Below are positions 16,855 through 25,770 of a DNA stretch of 64,000 bases, piece after piece. The notes beneath the pieces are model-generated. The model was not told the DNA's origin. It saw only the letters and a list, made by a program, of their open reading frames with translations, and did no database searches. Position numbers and translations under genes: made by a program. Position 1 is the first letter of the stretch. The number at the start of each line of letters is the position of its first letter. The DNA comes from Limnochordaceae bacterium (lineage in GTDB: Bacteria; Bacillota; Limnochordia; Limnochordales; Geochordaceae), in assembly GCA_014896295.1 (NCBI GenBank), contig JADBKR010000008.1, positions 434,001-498,000 of the forward strand, read 5' to 3'.

Positions 16855-18801
16855 ATGAACAGGTTTTTGAGAGGCGTCATGCTTTACCTGTTGATCGCCA
16901 TCGTCCTCGTCTCCATCGTCAGCACCTTTTACTCCCCCTCCGAGAGCAAGCGGCAGATCGAATATTACCAGTTCACGAGACTCCTGGATTCCGGGCAGGT
17001 CGCCAGCGTGCGGTTCGTCGGCGACCAGAGGCTCGAGGGCACCCTCAAGGACAACACCAGCTTTTCCACGTACATCCCGGCGGGTAGCACGCAAGAGGTC
17101 ATGCGCAACCTCGAGGCGAAGGGCGTGGCCATCTCGGCCGAGCCACCGCCCAACCCGCCTTGGTGGCTCAACTTGCTGCCCAACTTGTTGATGCTGGTGG
17201 TCTTCGTCGGCATCTGGCTGTTCATCCTCAACCAGATGCAGGGCGGCTCCAACCGGGCCATGTCGTTCGGCAAGAGCCGGGCGCGGCTGCACACGGAAGA
17301 GAAGACCAAGGTCACGTTCAACGACGTGGCCGGCCTGGACGAGGCCAAGCAGGAGCTCCAGGAGGTCGTGGAGTTCCTCAAGCATCCCAAGAAGTTCGTC
17401 GACATCGGCGCGCGGGTGCCGAAGGGCATTTTGCTGGTAGGCCCGCCGGGCACCGGCAAGACGCTTCTGGCACGAGCAGTGGCGGGCGAGGCCGGTGTCC
17501 CCTTCTTCAGCATCAGCGGCTCGGACTTCGTCGAGATGTTCGTGGGCGTAGGAGCCGCCCGCGTGCGCGATCTCTTCGAGACGGCCAAGAAAAACAGCCC
17601 GTGCATCGTCTTCATCGACGAGCTGGACGCGGTCGGTCGCCAGCGGGGCGCGGGCCTCGGCGGCGGTCACGACGAGCGGGAGCAGACCCTCAACCAGCTT
17701 CTGGTGGAGATGGACGGGTTCGAGCCCAACAGCGGGATCATCATCATGGCCGCCACCAACCGCCCGGACGTCCTGGACCCGGCCCTGCTGCGGCCGGGAC
17801 GCTTCGACCGCAAAGTGGTGGTCGACCGGCCGGACGTCGAGGGGCGCTATGAGATCCTCAGGGTGCACAGCCGCAACAAGCCCCTCGCGCCGGACGTGGA
17901 CCTCAAGCTGCTCGCCCGGCGCACGCCCGGCTTCGTGGGCGCGGATCTCGAAAACGTCATGAACGAGGCGGCCATCCTCGCGGCCCGCCGCGGCAAGAAG
18001 CGGATCACCATGGACGAGTGCGAGGAGGCCATCGACCGGGTGATCATGGGGCCCGAGCGGCGGCACAGGGTCATCCGGCCACAGGACAAGAAAGTGCTGG
18101 CCTATCACGAGGCCGGACATGCTCTCGTGGCCCACTTCCTGCCTCACTCCGACCCCGTGCACAAGGTGACCATCGTGGGGCGGGGATTGGCCGGCGGGTA
18201 CACCATGGTGCTCCCGGATGAAGACCGCATGGTGGAGACGCGCAGCGAGCTCCTGGATCGCCTCGCCCACATCCTGGGAGGCCGGGCCGCCGAGCAGCTC
18301 GCCTTCTCCGAGATCAGCACGGGCGCCCAAAACGACCTCGAGCAGGCCACCAAGCTGGCCCGCCAGATGGTCATGGCGTGGGGCATGAGCGAGAAGCTGG
18401 GGCCTCTGACCTTCGGCCGCCAGCACGAGGACCTCATCTTCCTGGGCCGCGACATCGCCCGGGACCGCAACTACAGCGAGCAGGTGGCCGCGGCCATCGA
18501 TGACGAGGTGCGCCGCCTCATCGAGGAGGCGTACAGCAAGGCGGCTACCATCCTCAAGGACCACCGCGACGCGCTCGAGCGCGTGGTGGAGGCGCTCATG
18601 GAGAAGGAGACGCTCAACCGGGAGGCCTTCGTGGCCACGGTCGAGGGCCGGGAGCTCCCGGCCGAGGCGCCGGCGCCATCCGCGCCCGCCGCCTCTCCCG
18701 AGGCTCGCCCGGCTGCCGGAGCGGATAGGCCGCGGCGGGCTCTCGACAAGGACGGCCTGCTGGAGCCGCCGGGCAAGCAGCCCAGGCCGGCTGAGGGCTG
18801 A
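16855..18801 (+). CDS. ftsH: ATP-dependent zinc metalloprotease FtsH
   Basis: The 648-residue protein has two transmembrane helices (about 5-25 and 104-126) flanking an extracytoplasmic region. The AAA+ module has Walker A GPPGTGKT (196-203), Walker [11 protein letters not shown] and the second region of homology ([19 protein letters not shown]). The M41 protease domain has the zinc motif HEAGH (418-422). It degrades misfolded membrane proteins and some cytosolic regulators, and in Bacillus it is needed for sporulation. I chose the ATG at 16855 (MNRFLRG), with GGAGGGGAGGG upstream; an ATG at 16822 would add 11 charged residues. The C-terminal 40 residues are Pro/Ala-rich. Two hairpins follow the stop. 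Confidence 0.97.
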   Translation: MNRFLRGVMLYLLIAIVLVSIVSTFYSPSESKRQIEYYQFTRLLDSGQVASVRFVGDQRLEGTLKDNTSFSTYIPAGSTQEVMRNLEAKGVAISAEPPPNPPWWLNLLPNLLMLVVFVGIWLFILNQMQGGSNRAMSFGKSRARLHTEEKTKVTFNDVAGLDEAKQELQEVVEFLKHPKKFVDIGARVPKGILLVGPPGTGKTLLARAVAGEAGVPFFSISGSDFVEMFVGVGAARVRDLFETAKKNSPCIVFIDELDAVGRQRGAGLGGGHDEREQTLNQLLVEMDGFEPNSGIIIMAATNRPDVLDPALLRPGRFDRKVVVDRPDVEGRYEILRVHSRNKPLAPDVDLKLLARRTPGFVGADLENVMNEAAILAARRGKKRITMDECEEAIDRVIMGPERRHRVIRPQDKKVLAYHEAGHALVAHFLPHSDPVHKVTIVGRGLAGGYTMVLPDEDRMVETRSELLDRLAHILGGRAAEQLAFSEISTGAQNDLEQATKLARQMVMAWGMSEKLGPLTFGRQHEDLIFLGRDIARDRNYSEQVAAAIDDEVRRLIEEAYSKAATILKDHRDALERVVEALMEKETLNREAFVATVEGRELPAEAPAPSAPAASPEARPAAGADRPRRALDKDGLLEPPGKQPRPAEG

Positions 18802-18826
18802 CGGGTAAAGTCCCGTGACAACGGAG

Positions 18827-18850
18827 ACGGCCCGCCTCCGGGCGGGCCGT
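18827..18850. terminator. Hairpin after ftsH
   Basis: A perfect 10-bp inverted repeat (18827-18836 with 18841-18850) with loop TCCG lies 25 bases after the ftsH stop. A smaller one (ACGGG/CCCGT, 18801-18815) precedes it. There is no T-tract. It separates ftsH from the convergent SPW-spoIIE genes. Confidence 0.5.
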
Positions 18851-18943
18851 CAGGTAGCGGTTGTCGAAGGCAGCGCGTCTTTCTCACCCGTCGATGAGGA
18901 CACGCACGCCCGTCACGTAAACGAAGACCGGACCTCCCTCACC

Positions 18944-19108
18944 TCAGGCGCCCGTCTTGGACTGCGCCTGGGTGTTGGCCCAATACGCCAGGACCGCTAC
19001 GATGACGCCGCCGATCACGCTGATCCACTTGAGCGGATCGGCCGTGACCACGAACGGTAAGATAATCAGCAGTACGCCAACGACCACGTTCACCCAGTTT
19101 TGCCACAT
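18944..19108 (-). CDS. Small SPW-repeat-like membrane protein (54 aa)
   Basis: A 54-residue frame begins MWQNWVNVVVGVLLIILPF and ends in a short polar tail. It has two hydrophobic helices (about 6-22 and 29-45) joined by TADPLKW. The W-x2-W-x-N-x2-G-x3-I-x2-PF pattern is that of the SPW repeat, a bacterial membrane-protein motif of unknown function. It starts 7 bases after spoIIE ends, on the same strand, so it is probably co-transcribed. AAGGGAG lies about 11 bases before the ATG. No function can be assigned. Confidence 0.7.
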   Translation of the reverse strand: MWQNWVNVVVGVLLIILPFVVTADPLKWISVIGGVIVAVLAYWANTQAQSKTGA

Positions 19109-19115
19109 GGCATGG

Positions 19116-21728
19116 TCAACTCCCTTCTCTACCGAAGGGCTGGGCGCCCGTTGTCACCAAGCAACGTCGCTGGCGCTGCCTCCCCACCGCTACCCACGGC
19201 CTGGCGGGCCGCCTGGATCCGGCTCCGGATCCAGCATCAGTATAGGCTGGCAGTAAGGGAGCGTCAAGCTGGCGCACCGTCATGACGGCCACCGTGACGT
19301 CGTCGGGCCACCGGCCCCGGGCCACCTGCTCGAGGCAGGAGCTCAGCGCGTCGGCGAGCGCGGCCGCCTCGCCACGAGCGCTTCCCAGGGTCTGCAGGAC
19401 GTGCTGCAGGCACGACTCCCCGGCCTCCCCGAGCTCGGCGGCGCCGTCCGTAGCCATGACGATCACGTCGCCGTCGAGGAGCCTGCGGCGTACCGGCTCC
19501 ACCTCCACCGCCTGCAGGATGCCCGCGGGGATGGCCCGGCCTTCGAGGCGTTCCACGCTCCCGCTTCGGAGGACGAACGTCGGGTACGCCCCTGCCTTGG
19601 CCAGCTCCAGTTCGCCCGAGACGAGATCGAAGACGGCGAGATCCAGCGTGGCGAACCGTTCGTCGGGGGAACGGGCCAGCAACACCGCGTTGGCGAACTG
19701 GATCGCCTGCCCCGCGTCGAACCCTGCCACCAGCGCCGCCTCCGCCAGCCGCACGGCCCCGGTGCTTTCCCGGGCCGCCTCCGGCCCGCTGCCCATCCCG
19801 TCGCTGAGCACCACGGCAACCAGGCCGGGGGCGAGCTGCACGCGGCGGAAGGTGTCTCCCGAACTGTTTTGATCCCAGCGGGTGCGAGAGGTGAACGCCA
19901 CGTCCAGCTGCCAGGCGGCCCGGGGAACCAGGCGCACCTCGCACCCGGCCTCGTCGCGCCGCCCCCCGGCCGGCGCCGGCCCGTGCCGGCAATGCTCGTC
20001 CACCACGGCCAGCGGGATCCCTTCGCTCTCCTGGGCCGCCCGGAGCACCCGGCGGCTGCAGGAGTGAGGAGCCCCGCACGGCTCCCGTAACCGCACCACC
20101 ACTTCGCGCCGGCAGCCCGCGCCGGCCACCACCGCCTCGCGGTACGGGATCCCCAGGCGGGCCATGTGGCGCATGAGCCGCGAGGCCGCAGGCACATCGA
20201 GCGGAAGCCCGCTCTCCTCCAGGTGCGCCCTCAACCGCCGCAGCATGCCGGCGGCCGCGCCGACTTCGGACATGAGGCGCCGGGACTCGGTCTCTGCCCC
20301 CTTGCGGGCGCGCTTGAAGGCGGCCATCAACGCGGCCGTGTCGCTCACGGCGGCCGCCAGGCGGAAGGGCTGGATGCAGCGCCGCCGCAGCTCTGCAGGC
20401 ATGTCGGACTCGACGGCCTCTCCGCGCTGCTCGGCCCGCTCCAGGAAGGCGAGGACGTCCCAGAAGCTCGCGTTGGCGTGGCTTTCCCAGCAGTGGGCAA
20501 AAGAGGGGCACTGCCGGCACGCCCGCTCCTGCACCTTGCCCACGTAGCCGGGGCCGTCGGCCCGGGCCGTCCCGTCCATCGCCGAGGCGGCGGTCTCATA
20601 CGTCGCCCGCAGCGCCTCCACGATGCCGGCAGCGCTCTCCACGCCCTCGAGGGCCCGGCGGTGCGCCCACTCCGCCACCAGCACGCCGGGCGGCCCGGTC
20701 GCCGCCATCGCTCCGGCGCCGGCGACGCCCCCGTCCGGGGTTGCCGGAAGCCCGAACTCGCGCCCCCGGCGCTCGAGCGCCACGAGCCACGCTCCAGGCA
20801 TGATCAGGTACAGAAGCGCCCCCGCCAGCGTGTGCCCGAGCGCCCATGCCACCCACTCTGCGGACGACGCGGCCAGGCCGGCAGCAGCGGTCACGCCGGC
20901 CATGGAAAGGGCCGCCCACTCCTTGCGCCCTCCGGATAGCGCCGCGGCCCCCAGCGCGCCCGCCGCCTGCGCCAGGGCGAACAAGAGCCACCGCGGGCTC
21001 GCTACGGCCATCAGGAACCCCGACACCACGGCCAGCGCCACGCCCAGGGAGGGGCCGGCAGAGGCCGTCGTGACCAAAGTGAGGAGCGGCCCGGCGACGG
21101 CAGCCAGGTGGACGGGCCCCACCCCGATCGGCACCAGCCCCACCAAGAGCGCCGCCCCGGCGGTCACCAGGCCGGCCGCCCGCTCGACGAGGCCGGCGCT
21201 CTGGCCCCGCGTGGCTGCTCCGGCGACGGCGCCGTCCGCCGAACCGCCGTCGGCCCCCGCAGCGGCTCCACCCACCGGCCCGGCCGCGCTACCCCCTCCT
21301 CCCAGGAAGGCGGCAACCGGCGACCACAGGTGAGCGAGCGCCGCGGCGGCCATCGCCTCTGCCACGGTCTCGATCCACCACAGGGGAGCCTGGCCGATCC
21401 CCAGGCCGCCCGCCACCAACCGGGCAGCCATCACGGCCGGGGCCGCCAGCAAGTGCCGCCGCCGGCGCAGGCGATAGCTCCCCTTGGGCCCCGCCAGGGC
21501 CCATCCCAGGGCGACCGCCGCCAGCACGACAGGGCCATGCGCGGGTGCGAACAGCGCAGCGCCGGCCACCGTGCCCACGGCGGCCGCGGCCGACAACACG
21601 GCTCCCGTCTCGAGGGTGCTGAAGAAGAAGGCCAGCGCGAACGGCCCCAGGTTACCGACGCGGGCCGACGAGAGCAGCACTCCGGCGAGCATCGCCAAAG
21701 CGGGGCCAGCGACGTGTCGCACGACCAC
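19116..21728 (-). CDS. spoIIE: Stage II sporulation protein E (serine phosphatase)
   Basis: The 870-residue protein has the SpoIIE layout: a long polytopic membrane region (about 1-340), a middle oligomerisation/FtsZ-interaction region with a cysteine cluster (CRQCPSFAHCW) and a C-terminal PP2C phosphatase domain. Phosphatase metal sites are visible as SSGDTF and LSDGMGSGPEA, and near the end as MATDGAAEL and PDDVTVAVM. SpoIIE dephosphorylates SpoIIAA to release sigma-F in the forespore and acts at the polar septum. The start is a GTG at 21728. In Bacillus spoIIE lies upstream of tilS-ftsH on the same strand; here it is convergent with ftsH. Confidence 0.95.
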   Translation of the reverse strand: MVVRHVAGPALAMLAGVLLSSARVGNLGPFALAFFFSTLETGAVLSAAAAVGTVAGAALFAPAHGPVVLAAVALGWALAGPKGSYRLRRRRHLLAAPAVMAARLVAGGLGIGQAPLWWIETVAEAMAAAALAHLWSPVAAFLGGGGSAAGPVGGAAAGADGGSADGAVAGAATRGQSAGLVERAAGLVTAGAALLVGLVPIGVGPVHLAAVAGPLLTLVTTASAGPSLGVALAVVSGFLMAVASPRWLLFALAQAAGALGAAALSGGRKEWAALSMAGVTAAAGLAASSAEWVAWALGHTLAGALLYLIMPGAWLVALERRGREFGLPATPDGGVAGAGAMAATGPPGVLVAEWAHRRALEGVESAAGIVEALRATYETAASAMDGTARADGPGYVGKVQERACRQCPSFAHCWESHANASFWDVLAFLERAEQRGEAVESDMPAELRRRCIQPFRLAAAVSDTAALMAAFKRARKGAETESRRLMSEVGAAAGMLRRLRAHLEESGLPLDVPAASRLMRHMARLGIPYREAVVAGAGCRREVVVRLREPCGAPHSCSRRVLRAAQESEGIPLAVVDEHCRHGPAPAGGRRDEAGCEVRLVPRAAWQLDVAFTSRTRWDQNSSGDTFRRVQLAPGLVAVVLSDGMGSGPEAARESTGAVRLAEAALVAGFDAGQAIQFANAVLLARSPDERFATLDLAVFDLVSGELELAKAGAYPTFVLRSGSVERLEGRAIPAGILQAVEVEPVRRRLLDGDVIVMATDGAAELGEAGESCLQHVLQTLGSARGEAAALADALSSCLEQVARGRWPDDVTVAVMTVRQLDAPLLPAYTDAGSGAGSRRPARPWVAVGRQRQRRCLVTTGAQPFGREGS

Positions 21729-21821
21729 TCCCCGCCGGCCAGGGTACCATGCAGGCTGGACCCCGTGTGTCGATCCCCCTTCTACGCCTTCCGAGGGAAT
21801 CGGTCGCAGGATCCCGCCGGC

Positions 21822-22463
21822 TCAGACACGGTCCCCGCGGTACGGGCGATCTTCCGAAAGGCGCCGGGCCAACTCGCGCAGCCAGTCGAGTTGCCCTTTC
21901 TTGGAGCCGAAGTCGGCGTCGTTGCGGTAGGAAAAGGTGACGCTCAGGCGGCGGATCCCGCCGAGATCTTCATCGACGACGCGAAATCCCTGGTGATCTT
22001 TCAGGAGAACGGCAAACCTCGCACCGGCGTCCAGATTACCCGCTCGCGCGGGGTCGGGGGCGTCCGTGAACTCGTAAGACAGGGTGAGTTGCCCGCCCTC
22101 GTCGGGCCGCTCCGGGATGACCCCCAGATCCCGGAGCTGGCAGGCGTGCTCGGTCAGCACCTCGCAAGCACGGAGCAGCACGTCCAGCTCCCCGGATTCC
22201 TCCAACGCCCCATCCGCGGGCTCCTCCCGGCCGGAAAGGCGGCCCTCTTCCTCGTCCAGCCACGCATCCCCGCCTCCGCCGCCCAGGCGCCACATCCAGG
22301 CGTCGCCGACCTCGCAGCGCCCCGTCTCCCGGTCCCACTCGAAGGGGTTGATGCGCCAGCCGTCCAGGAGACGACCGAGGACCGCCATCTCCTGCGCCGA
22401 CAGGTGCCGGGCGAGCAGCGACCGGATGGCGCCGATACGACCGCGTTGCCCGGAAGCGGCCAC
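21822..22463 (-). CDS. Hypothetical protein (213 aa), unrecognised
   Basis: I do not recognise a family. The 213-residue frame is soluble and acidic in the middle (LDEEEGRLSGREEPADGALEESGE), with a C-terminal half of alternating hydrophobic residues (QLTLSYEFTDAP, RRLSVTFSYRND) that suggests beta strands. It ends 93 bases before the spoIIE start and begins 3 bases after the histidine kinase stop, all on one strand. It may therefore be co-transcribed with the two-component system. No signal peptide or membrane helix is seen. It is a real gene by its spacing in a compact same-strand run, but its role is unknown. Confidence 0.6.
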   Translation of the reverse strand: MAASGQRGRIGAIRSLLARHLSAQEMAVLGRLLDGWRINPFEWDRETGRCEVGDAWMWRLGGGGGDAWLDEEEGRLSGREEPADGALEESGELDVLLRACEVLTEHACQLRDLGVIPERPDEGGQLTLSYEFTDAPDPARAGNLDAGARFAVLLKDHQGFRVVDEDLGGIRRLSVTFSYRNDADFGSKKGQLDWLRELARRLSEDRPYRGDRV

Positions 22464-22465
22464 GC

Positions 22466-23725
22466 TCAGATCACACCCCTCCGGCCGTCCAGCGAAGGCA
22501 CCCGCCCGTCGGGGACGGCCGCCCGGCGCGTCTCGTCACGCCGTGCCCTTTCGCCGGCGGCGGGCAGGACGAACGTGAAGCGCGCCCCGCCTTCGGGCCG
22601 GTTTTCCGCGAAGACGCGCCCTCCGTGCGCCTCGATGACGGACCGCACGACGGCAAGGCCGATGCCCGAGCCCCCCGTGCTGCGGGCCCGAGCCAGGTCC
22701 GCCCGGAAGAAGTGGTCGAAGATGTGCGGCAGGCTCCCCTCCGGGATCCCGGGCCCGTTGTCCTCCACCGAGACCACCACCTCCCGGCCGCCGGCGGCCG
22801 GCTCCACCCGGATGCGCACCTCGCCCCCCTCTGCAGGCAGGTGCCGCACCGCGTTGCTCAGCAAATTGGCCATGACCTGGCCGATGCGGTCCGGATCGGC
22901 CAGCACCTGGGGGCTCGGCGCACGCGTGACCGTGAGCCGGGCGTGCAGCTCGTCGAAGCGCGGGCGCCACAGGTCCGCCGCCGCCTCCACCAGGTCGGCC
23001 AGGTCGACCCGCTCCCGGTGCACCGGCAGCTCCCCGGCCTCGGCCATGGCGAGATCCCGCAGGTCGTTGACCAGCCGGGCCAGGAGGACCACCTGGGTGT
23101 GGATCCCCGCGATGCGCTGGGGAGTGGCCGGCGTGACGTCGTCGAGCATGGCCTCGAGGTTGGCCTGGACCACCGTCAGGGGCGTCTTGAGCTCGTGGGC
23201 GATGTCGGCCAGCAGCTGGCGGCGCTGCTGCTCCTTGCGCTCCAGGGTCCGCTCCATGGTCGTGAAGGCCGCGTCCAGCCGGTCGAGCTCGTCACCGGTC
23301 TCGGGCAGCCCCGCGTGCGCCGCCGCTCCGATGGCCAGGGCGCGCTGGGAGAGACGGTGCAGCCGGCGGGTCATGGTCGAGGCCATGACGACGCCCATCC
23401 CGGCTCCCACCGCCGCGGCCACCACGCCCACCTGCCAGAGCACCTCCCGGACCCGGGTCAAGAAGCGTCGCTCCGGCAGGCCCATGAAATAGCCGATGGC
23501 CGGACCCCACCCCTGGCCCATCATGCGGCGCATCCATCCAGGATGGTCGCCCTGCGCCGGTACCGTGCCCGGCTCCCCGGGCGAGGCGCTCTCCACCCGC
23601 ACGCGGAAGAGGTAATACTGGAACTCCTGGTTGACGGCCCACTGGGCGGCCACACCGACGGCGACCACCGTCAAGACGGCCACCAGCGCGAAGGCCGCGG
23701 CCATCTTGAAGACCACGCTGTTCAC
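22466..23725 (-). CDS. Sensor histidine kinase
   Basis: The 419-residue protein has transmembrane helices at about 8-28 and 97-116 around a short extracytoplasmic sensor region. A HAMP linker, a dimerisation/phosphoacceptor helix with His177 in ADIAHELKTPLT and a Bergerat ATPase domain follow (N box NLLSNAVRHLP, G1 DNGPGIP, G2 GGSGIGLAV). The GTG start at 23725 overlaps the stop of the response regulator by four bases (GTGA), so the pair is translationally coupled. The signal is unknown; the sensor loop of about 65 residues is Met/Gly/Pro-rich (WMRRMMGQGWG). A metal or envelope-stress signal is possible but unsupported. Confidence 0.93.
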   Translation of the reverse strand: MNSVVFKMAAAFALVAVLTVVAVGVAAQWAVNQEFQYYLFRVRVESASPGEPGTVPAQGDHPGWMRRMMGQGWGPAIGYFMGLPERRFLTRVREVLWQVGVVAAAVGAGMGVVMASTMTRRLHRLSQRALAIGAAAHAGLPETGDELDRLDAAFTTMERTLERKEQQRRQLLADIAHELKTPLTVVQANLEAMLDDVTPATPQRIAGIHTQVVLLARLVNDLRDLAMAEAGELPVHRERVDLADLVEAAADLWRPRFDELHARLTVTRAPSPQVLADPDRIGQVMANLLSNAVRHLPAEGGEVRIRVEPAAGGREVVVSVEDNGPGIPEGSLPHIFDHFFRADLARARSTGGSGIGLAVVRSVIEAHGGRVFAENRPEGGARFTFVLPAAGERARRDETRRAAVPDGRVPSLDGRRGVI

Positions 23726-24510
23726 TCGCCTCGCCCCCCGCTCGGCGGGCTCTCCTGGGGCACCAGCTTGTACCCCACGCCGTACACCGTGGCGATGAAC
23801 CGGGGATGGCGAGGGTCGTCTCCGAGCTTTTGGCGCAGGTTTTTGATGTGCGCGTCGATGGTGCGCTCGTAGCCCTCGAAGGCCATGCCCTGCACCCGCT
23901 CCACCAGCTGTAACCGGGTAAACACCCGGCCGGGGTGCGATGCCAGCGTTGCCAGGATCTTGAACTCGGTGGGCGTGAGATCGAGCTCCCGCCCCCGCAG
24001 GGTCGCCTGGTGGCGGGGCACGTCCACCGTCAACTCGCCGACCCGGTGCACTTCGTCCTCTGCGCCCCGAGCGACCGGCGCAGCTCCCGCCCCCGGCGCC
24101 GGCGCAGCCCCGCCTTGTGAACGGGCGTGAGCCCGACGTAGCACGGCCCGCACCCGCGCGACCACCTCGCGGGGGCTGAACGGTTTGGTGATGTAGTCGT
24201 CGGCTCCGAGCTCCAACCCGACGACCCGGTCGACCTCGTCTCCCCGCGCCGTCAGCATGATGATGGGAAGGTCCGACTCGTTGCGGAGGCGCCGGCACAC
24301 CTCGCGGCCGTCGAGCCCGGGCAACAGCAGGTCGAGCAGTACGAGGTCCACGCCCCGGGAACGGGCCAGCCCGAGAGCCTCCAGACCGTCGCCCGCGATC
24401 ACGACCCGGAAGCCTTCGGCCTCCAGGTACGCGCGCAGCACCTGGGTGATCTCGGGCTCGTCGTCGACCACGAGAATCGTCTTGCCCGCCGCCGGCGCCG
24501 CCGGTTGCAC
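23722..24510 (-). CDS. OmpR/PhoB-family response regulator
   Basis: The 262-residue protein has a receiver domain (about 10-125) with acidic pocket VVDDEPE, phosphoacceptor Asp60 in VDLVLLDLLLPG and the conserved Lys in DDYITKPFSP. After an Ala/Pro/Gly-rich linker comes a winged-helix OmpR domain (about 155-250) with RELDLTPTEFKIL and TVYGVGYKL. The start is a GTG at 24510 with no strong ribosome binding site, so its exact position is uncertain. It is the first gene of a unit with the histidine kinase and is divergent from galE. Confidence 0.93.
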   Translation of the reverse strand: MQPAAPAAGKTILVVDDEPEITQVLRAYLEAEGFRVVIAGDGLEALGLARSRGVDLVLLDLLLPGLDGREVCRRLRNESDLPIIMLTARGDEVDRVVGLELGADDYITKPFSPREVVARVRAVLRRAHARSQGGAAPAPGAGAAPVARGAEDEVHRVGELTVDVPRHQATLRGRELDLTPTEFKILATLASHPGRVFTRLQLVERVQGMAFEGYERTIDAHIKNLRQKLGDDPRHPRFIATVYGVGYKLVPQESPPSGGRGE

Positions 24511-24644
24511 TCTATCCGTCGCTCACCCATCTCCGCCCCTTCTAGCTTCTCCTGTCGCCCGTCATGCGTCAAGCCACGACGGCAGGTGCGACCGCGGGCC
24601 GGGAGGAATCCCTCTCCCCGGCGAAAGGCGGGTGCAGGCAAGGG

Positions 24645-25619
24645 TTGAACGTACTGGTGACCGGTGGAGCGGGCTACGTCGGGAGCCACGCCGTGCTGGC
24701 GTTGTTGGAGGCAGGGCACGACGTGACGGTGCTCGACGACCTGTCGAGCGGGCATCCGGAGGCGGTACGGGACGTGCCGCTGGCCGTGGCCGACGTCACG
24801 GACCGCGGCGCGGTGGAGCGCCTCGTCCGGGAGCGTGGCCCCTTCGATGCGGCCATGCACTTCGCGGGCAAGATCCAGGTCGGCGAGTCGGTGCGAAAGC
24901 CCGACCTCTACTTCCACGTCAACGTGGTGGGCACCCTTCACCTGCTGGAGCTGCTGGCCCGGCACGGCACCCGGTGGTTCGTCTTCTCGTCGTCGGCCGC
25001 GGTGTATGGAGAGCCGGAGACCGTGCCGATTCCGGAAGAGCACCCCCTGCGCCCGACCAGCCCGTACGGGGAGACCAAGCGCGCGGTGGAGGCCATGCTT
25101 CCCTGGTGGGAAAAGGCGTACGGCCTGCGCTGGGTGAGCCTGCGCTACTTCAACGCCGCCGGCGCCGACCCGCGAGGCCGGGCCGGCGAGCGGCACGACC
25201 CCGAGACCCATCTCATCCCGATCGTGCTGCAGGTCGCTCTCGGGCGGCGCGACGCGGTGGAGGTGTACGGGACCGACTGGCCCACCGCGGACGGGACGTG
25301 CGTGCGCGACTTCGTGCACGTGAGCGACCTGGCGACGGCCCACCGCCTGGCCCTCGAGCATCTGGGAAACGGTGGGGCCAGCGGCTGCTTCAACCTCGGC
25401 GGCGGTCAGGGATGGTCGGTGCGGCAGGTCATCGAAGTGTGCCGGCAGGTGACGGGGCGGCCCATCCCCGTGCGAGAGGCCCCGCGCCGGCCGGGCGACC
25501 CGGCCGTGCTCGTGGCCGACCCCGCCCGGGCGCGCAGGCAGTTGCGGTGGCAGCCGCAGTTTTCCTCGCTCGAGACCATCGTCCGCACGGCCTGGGATTG
25601 GCACAAGGCAGGCTATTGA
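24645..25619 (+). CDS. galE: UDP-glucose 4-epimerase
   Basis: The protein is a short-chain dehydrogenase-type sugar epimerase of about 324 residues. The NAD-binding motif VLVTGGAGYVGSHAV is at the N-terminus, followed by DDLSSGH, HFAGKIQVGESV and the catalytic SPYGETK (Tyr-x3-Lys). The late NVVGT and RYFNAAGADPRG motifs are typical of GalE. It interconverts UDP-glucose and UDP-galactose for cell-surface sugars. I chose the TTG at 24645, which puts the first strand at the usual position. An ATG at 24564 would add 27 residues without homology. The stop codon overlaps the -35 box of the next promoter. Confidence 0.9.
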   Translation: MNVLVTGGAGYVGSHAVLALLEAGHDVTVLDDLSSGHPEAVRDVPLAVADVTDRGAVERLVRERGPFDAAMHFAGKIQVGESVRKPDLYFHVNVVGTLHLLELLARHGTRWFVFSSSAAVYGEPETVPIPEEHPLRPTSPYGETKRAVEAMLPWWEKAYGLRWVSLRYFNAAGADPRGRAGERHDPETHLIPIVLQVALGRRDAVEVYGTDWPTADGTCVRDFVHVSDLATAHRLALEHLGNGGASGCFNLGGGQGWSVRQVIEVCRQVTGRPIPVREAPRRPGDPAVLVADPARARRQLRWQPQFSSLETIVRTAWDWHKAGY

Positions 25620-25644
25620 CAGTCGCGCGTCACCCTTCTAGAAT
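25616..25644 (+). promoter_or_regulatory. Sigma-A promoter of the ATP-grasp/kamA unit
   Basis: TTGACA (25616-25621) and TAGAAT (25639-25644) are separated by 17 bases, a near-consensus sigma-A promoter. The -35 box overlaps the galE stop codon. The transcript would have a leader of about 120 bases before the ATP-grasp gene. Confidence 0.75.
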
Positions 25645-25770
25645 CGAGCCAGCCTGAGGGCCTGGCCGTGTCGCCGGTGCCATCCGGGCGGCAGGCGCCC
25701 CACAGAGGTGCACGACCGGCGTTCGGGCGCAGACGGGTTTGGGGCGGGAGATGACGGCCCCCTTCCAAAG

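Noticed and set aside
14235-18564. Long minus-strand open frames (736 and 690 codons) opposite htrA, tilS and ftsH
   Set aside because: They are shadows produced by high GC; the plus strand encodes three well-recognised proteins with ribosome binding sites.
21108-23492. Plus-strand open frame of 794 codons
   Set aside because: It is antisense to spoIIE, the orphan gene and the histidine kinase and has a shadow-type composition (Arg, Pro, His, Gly).
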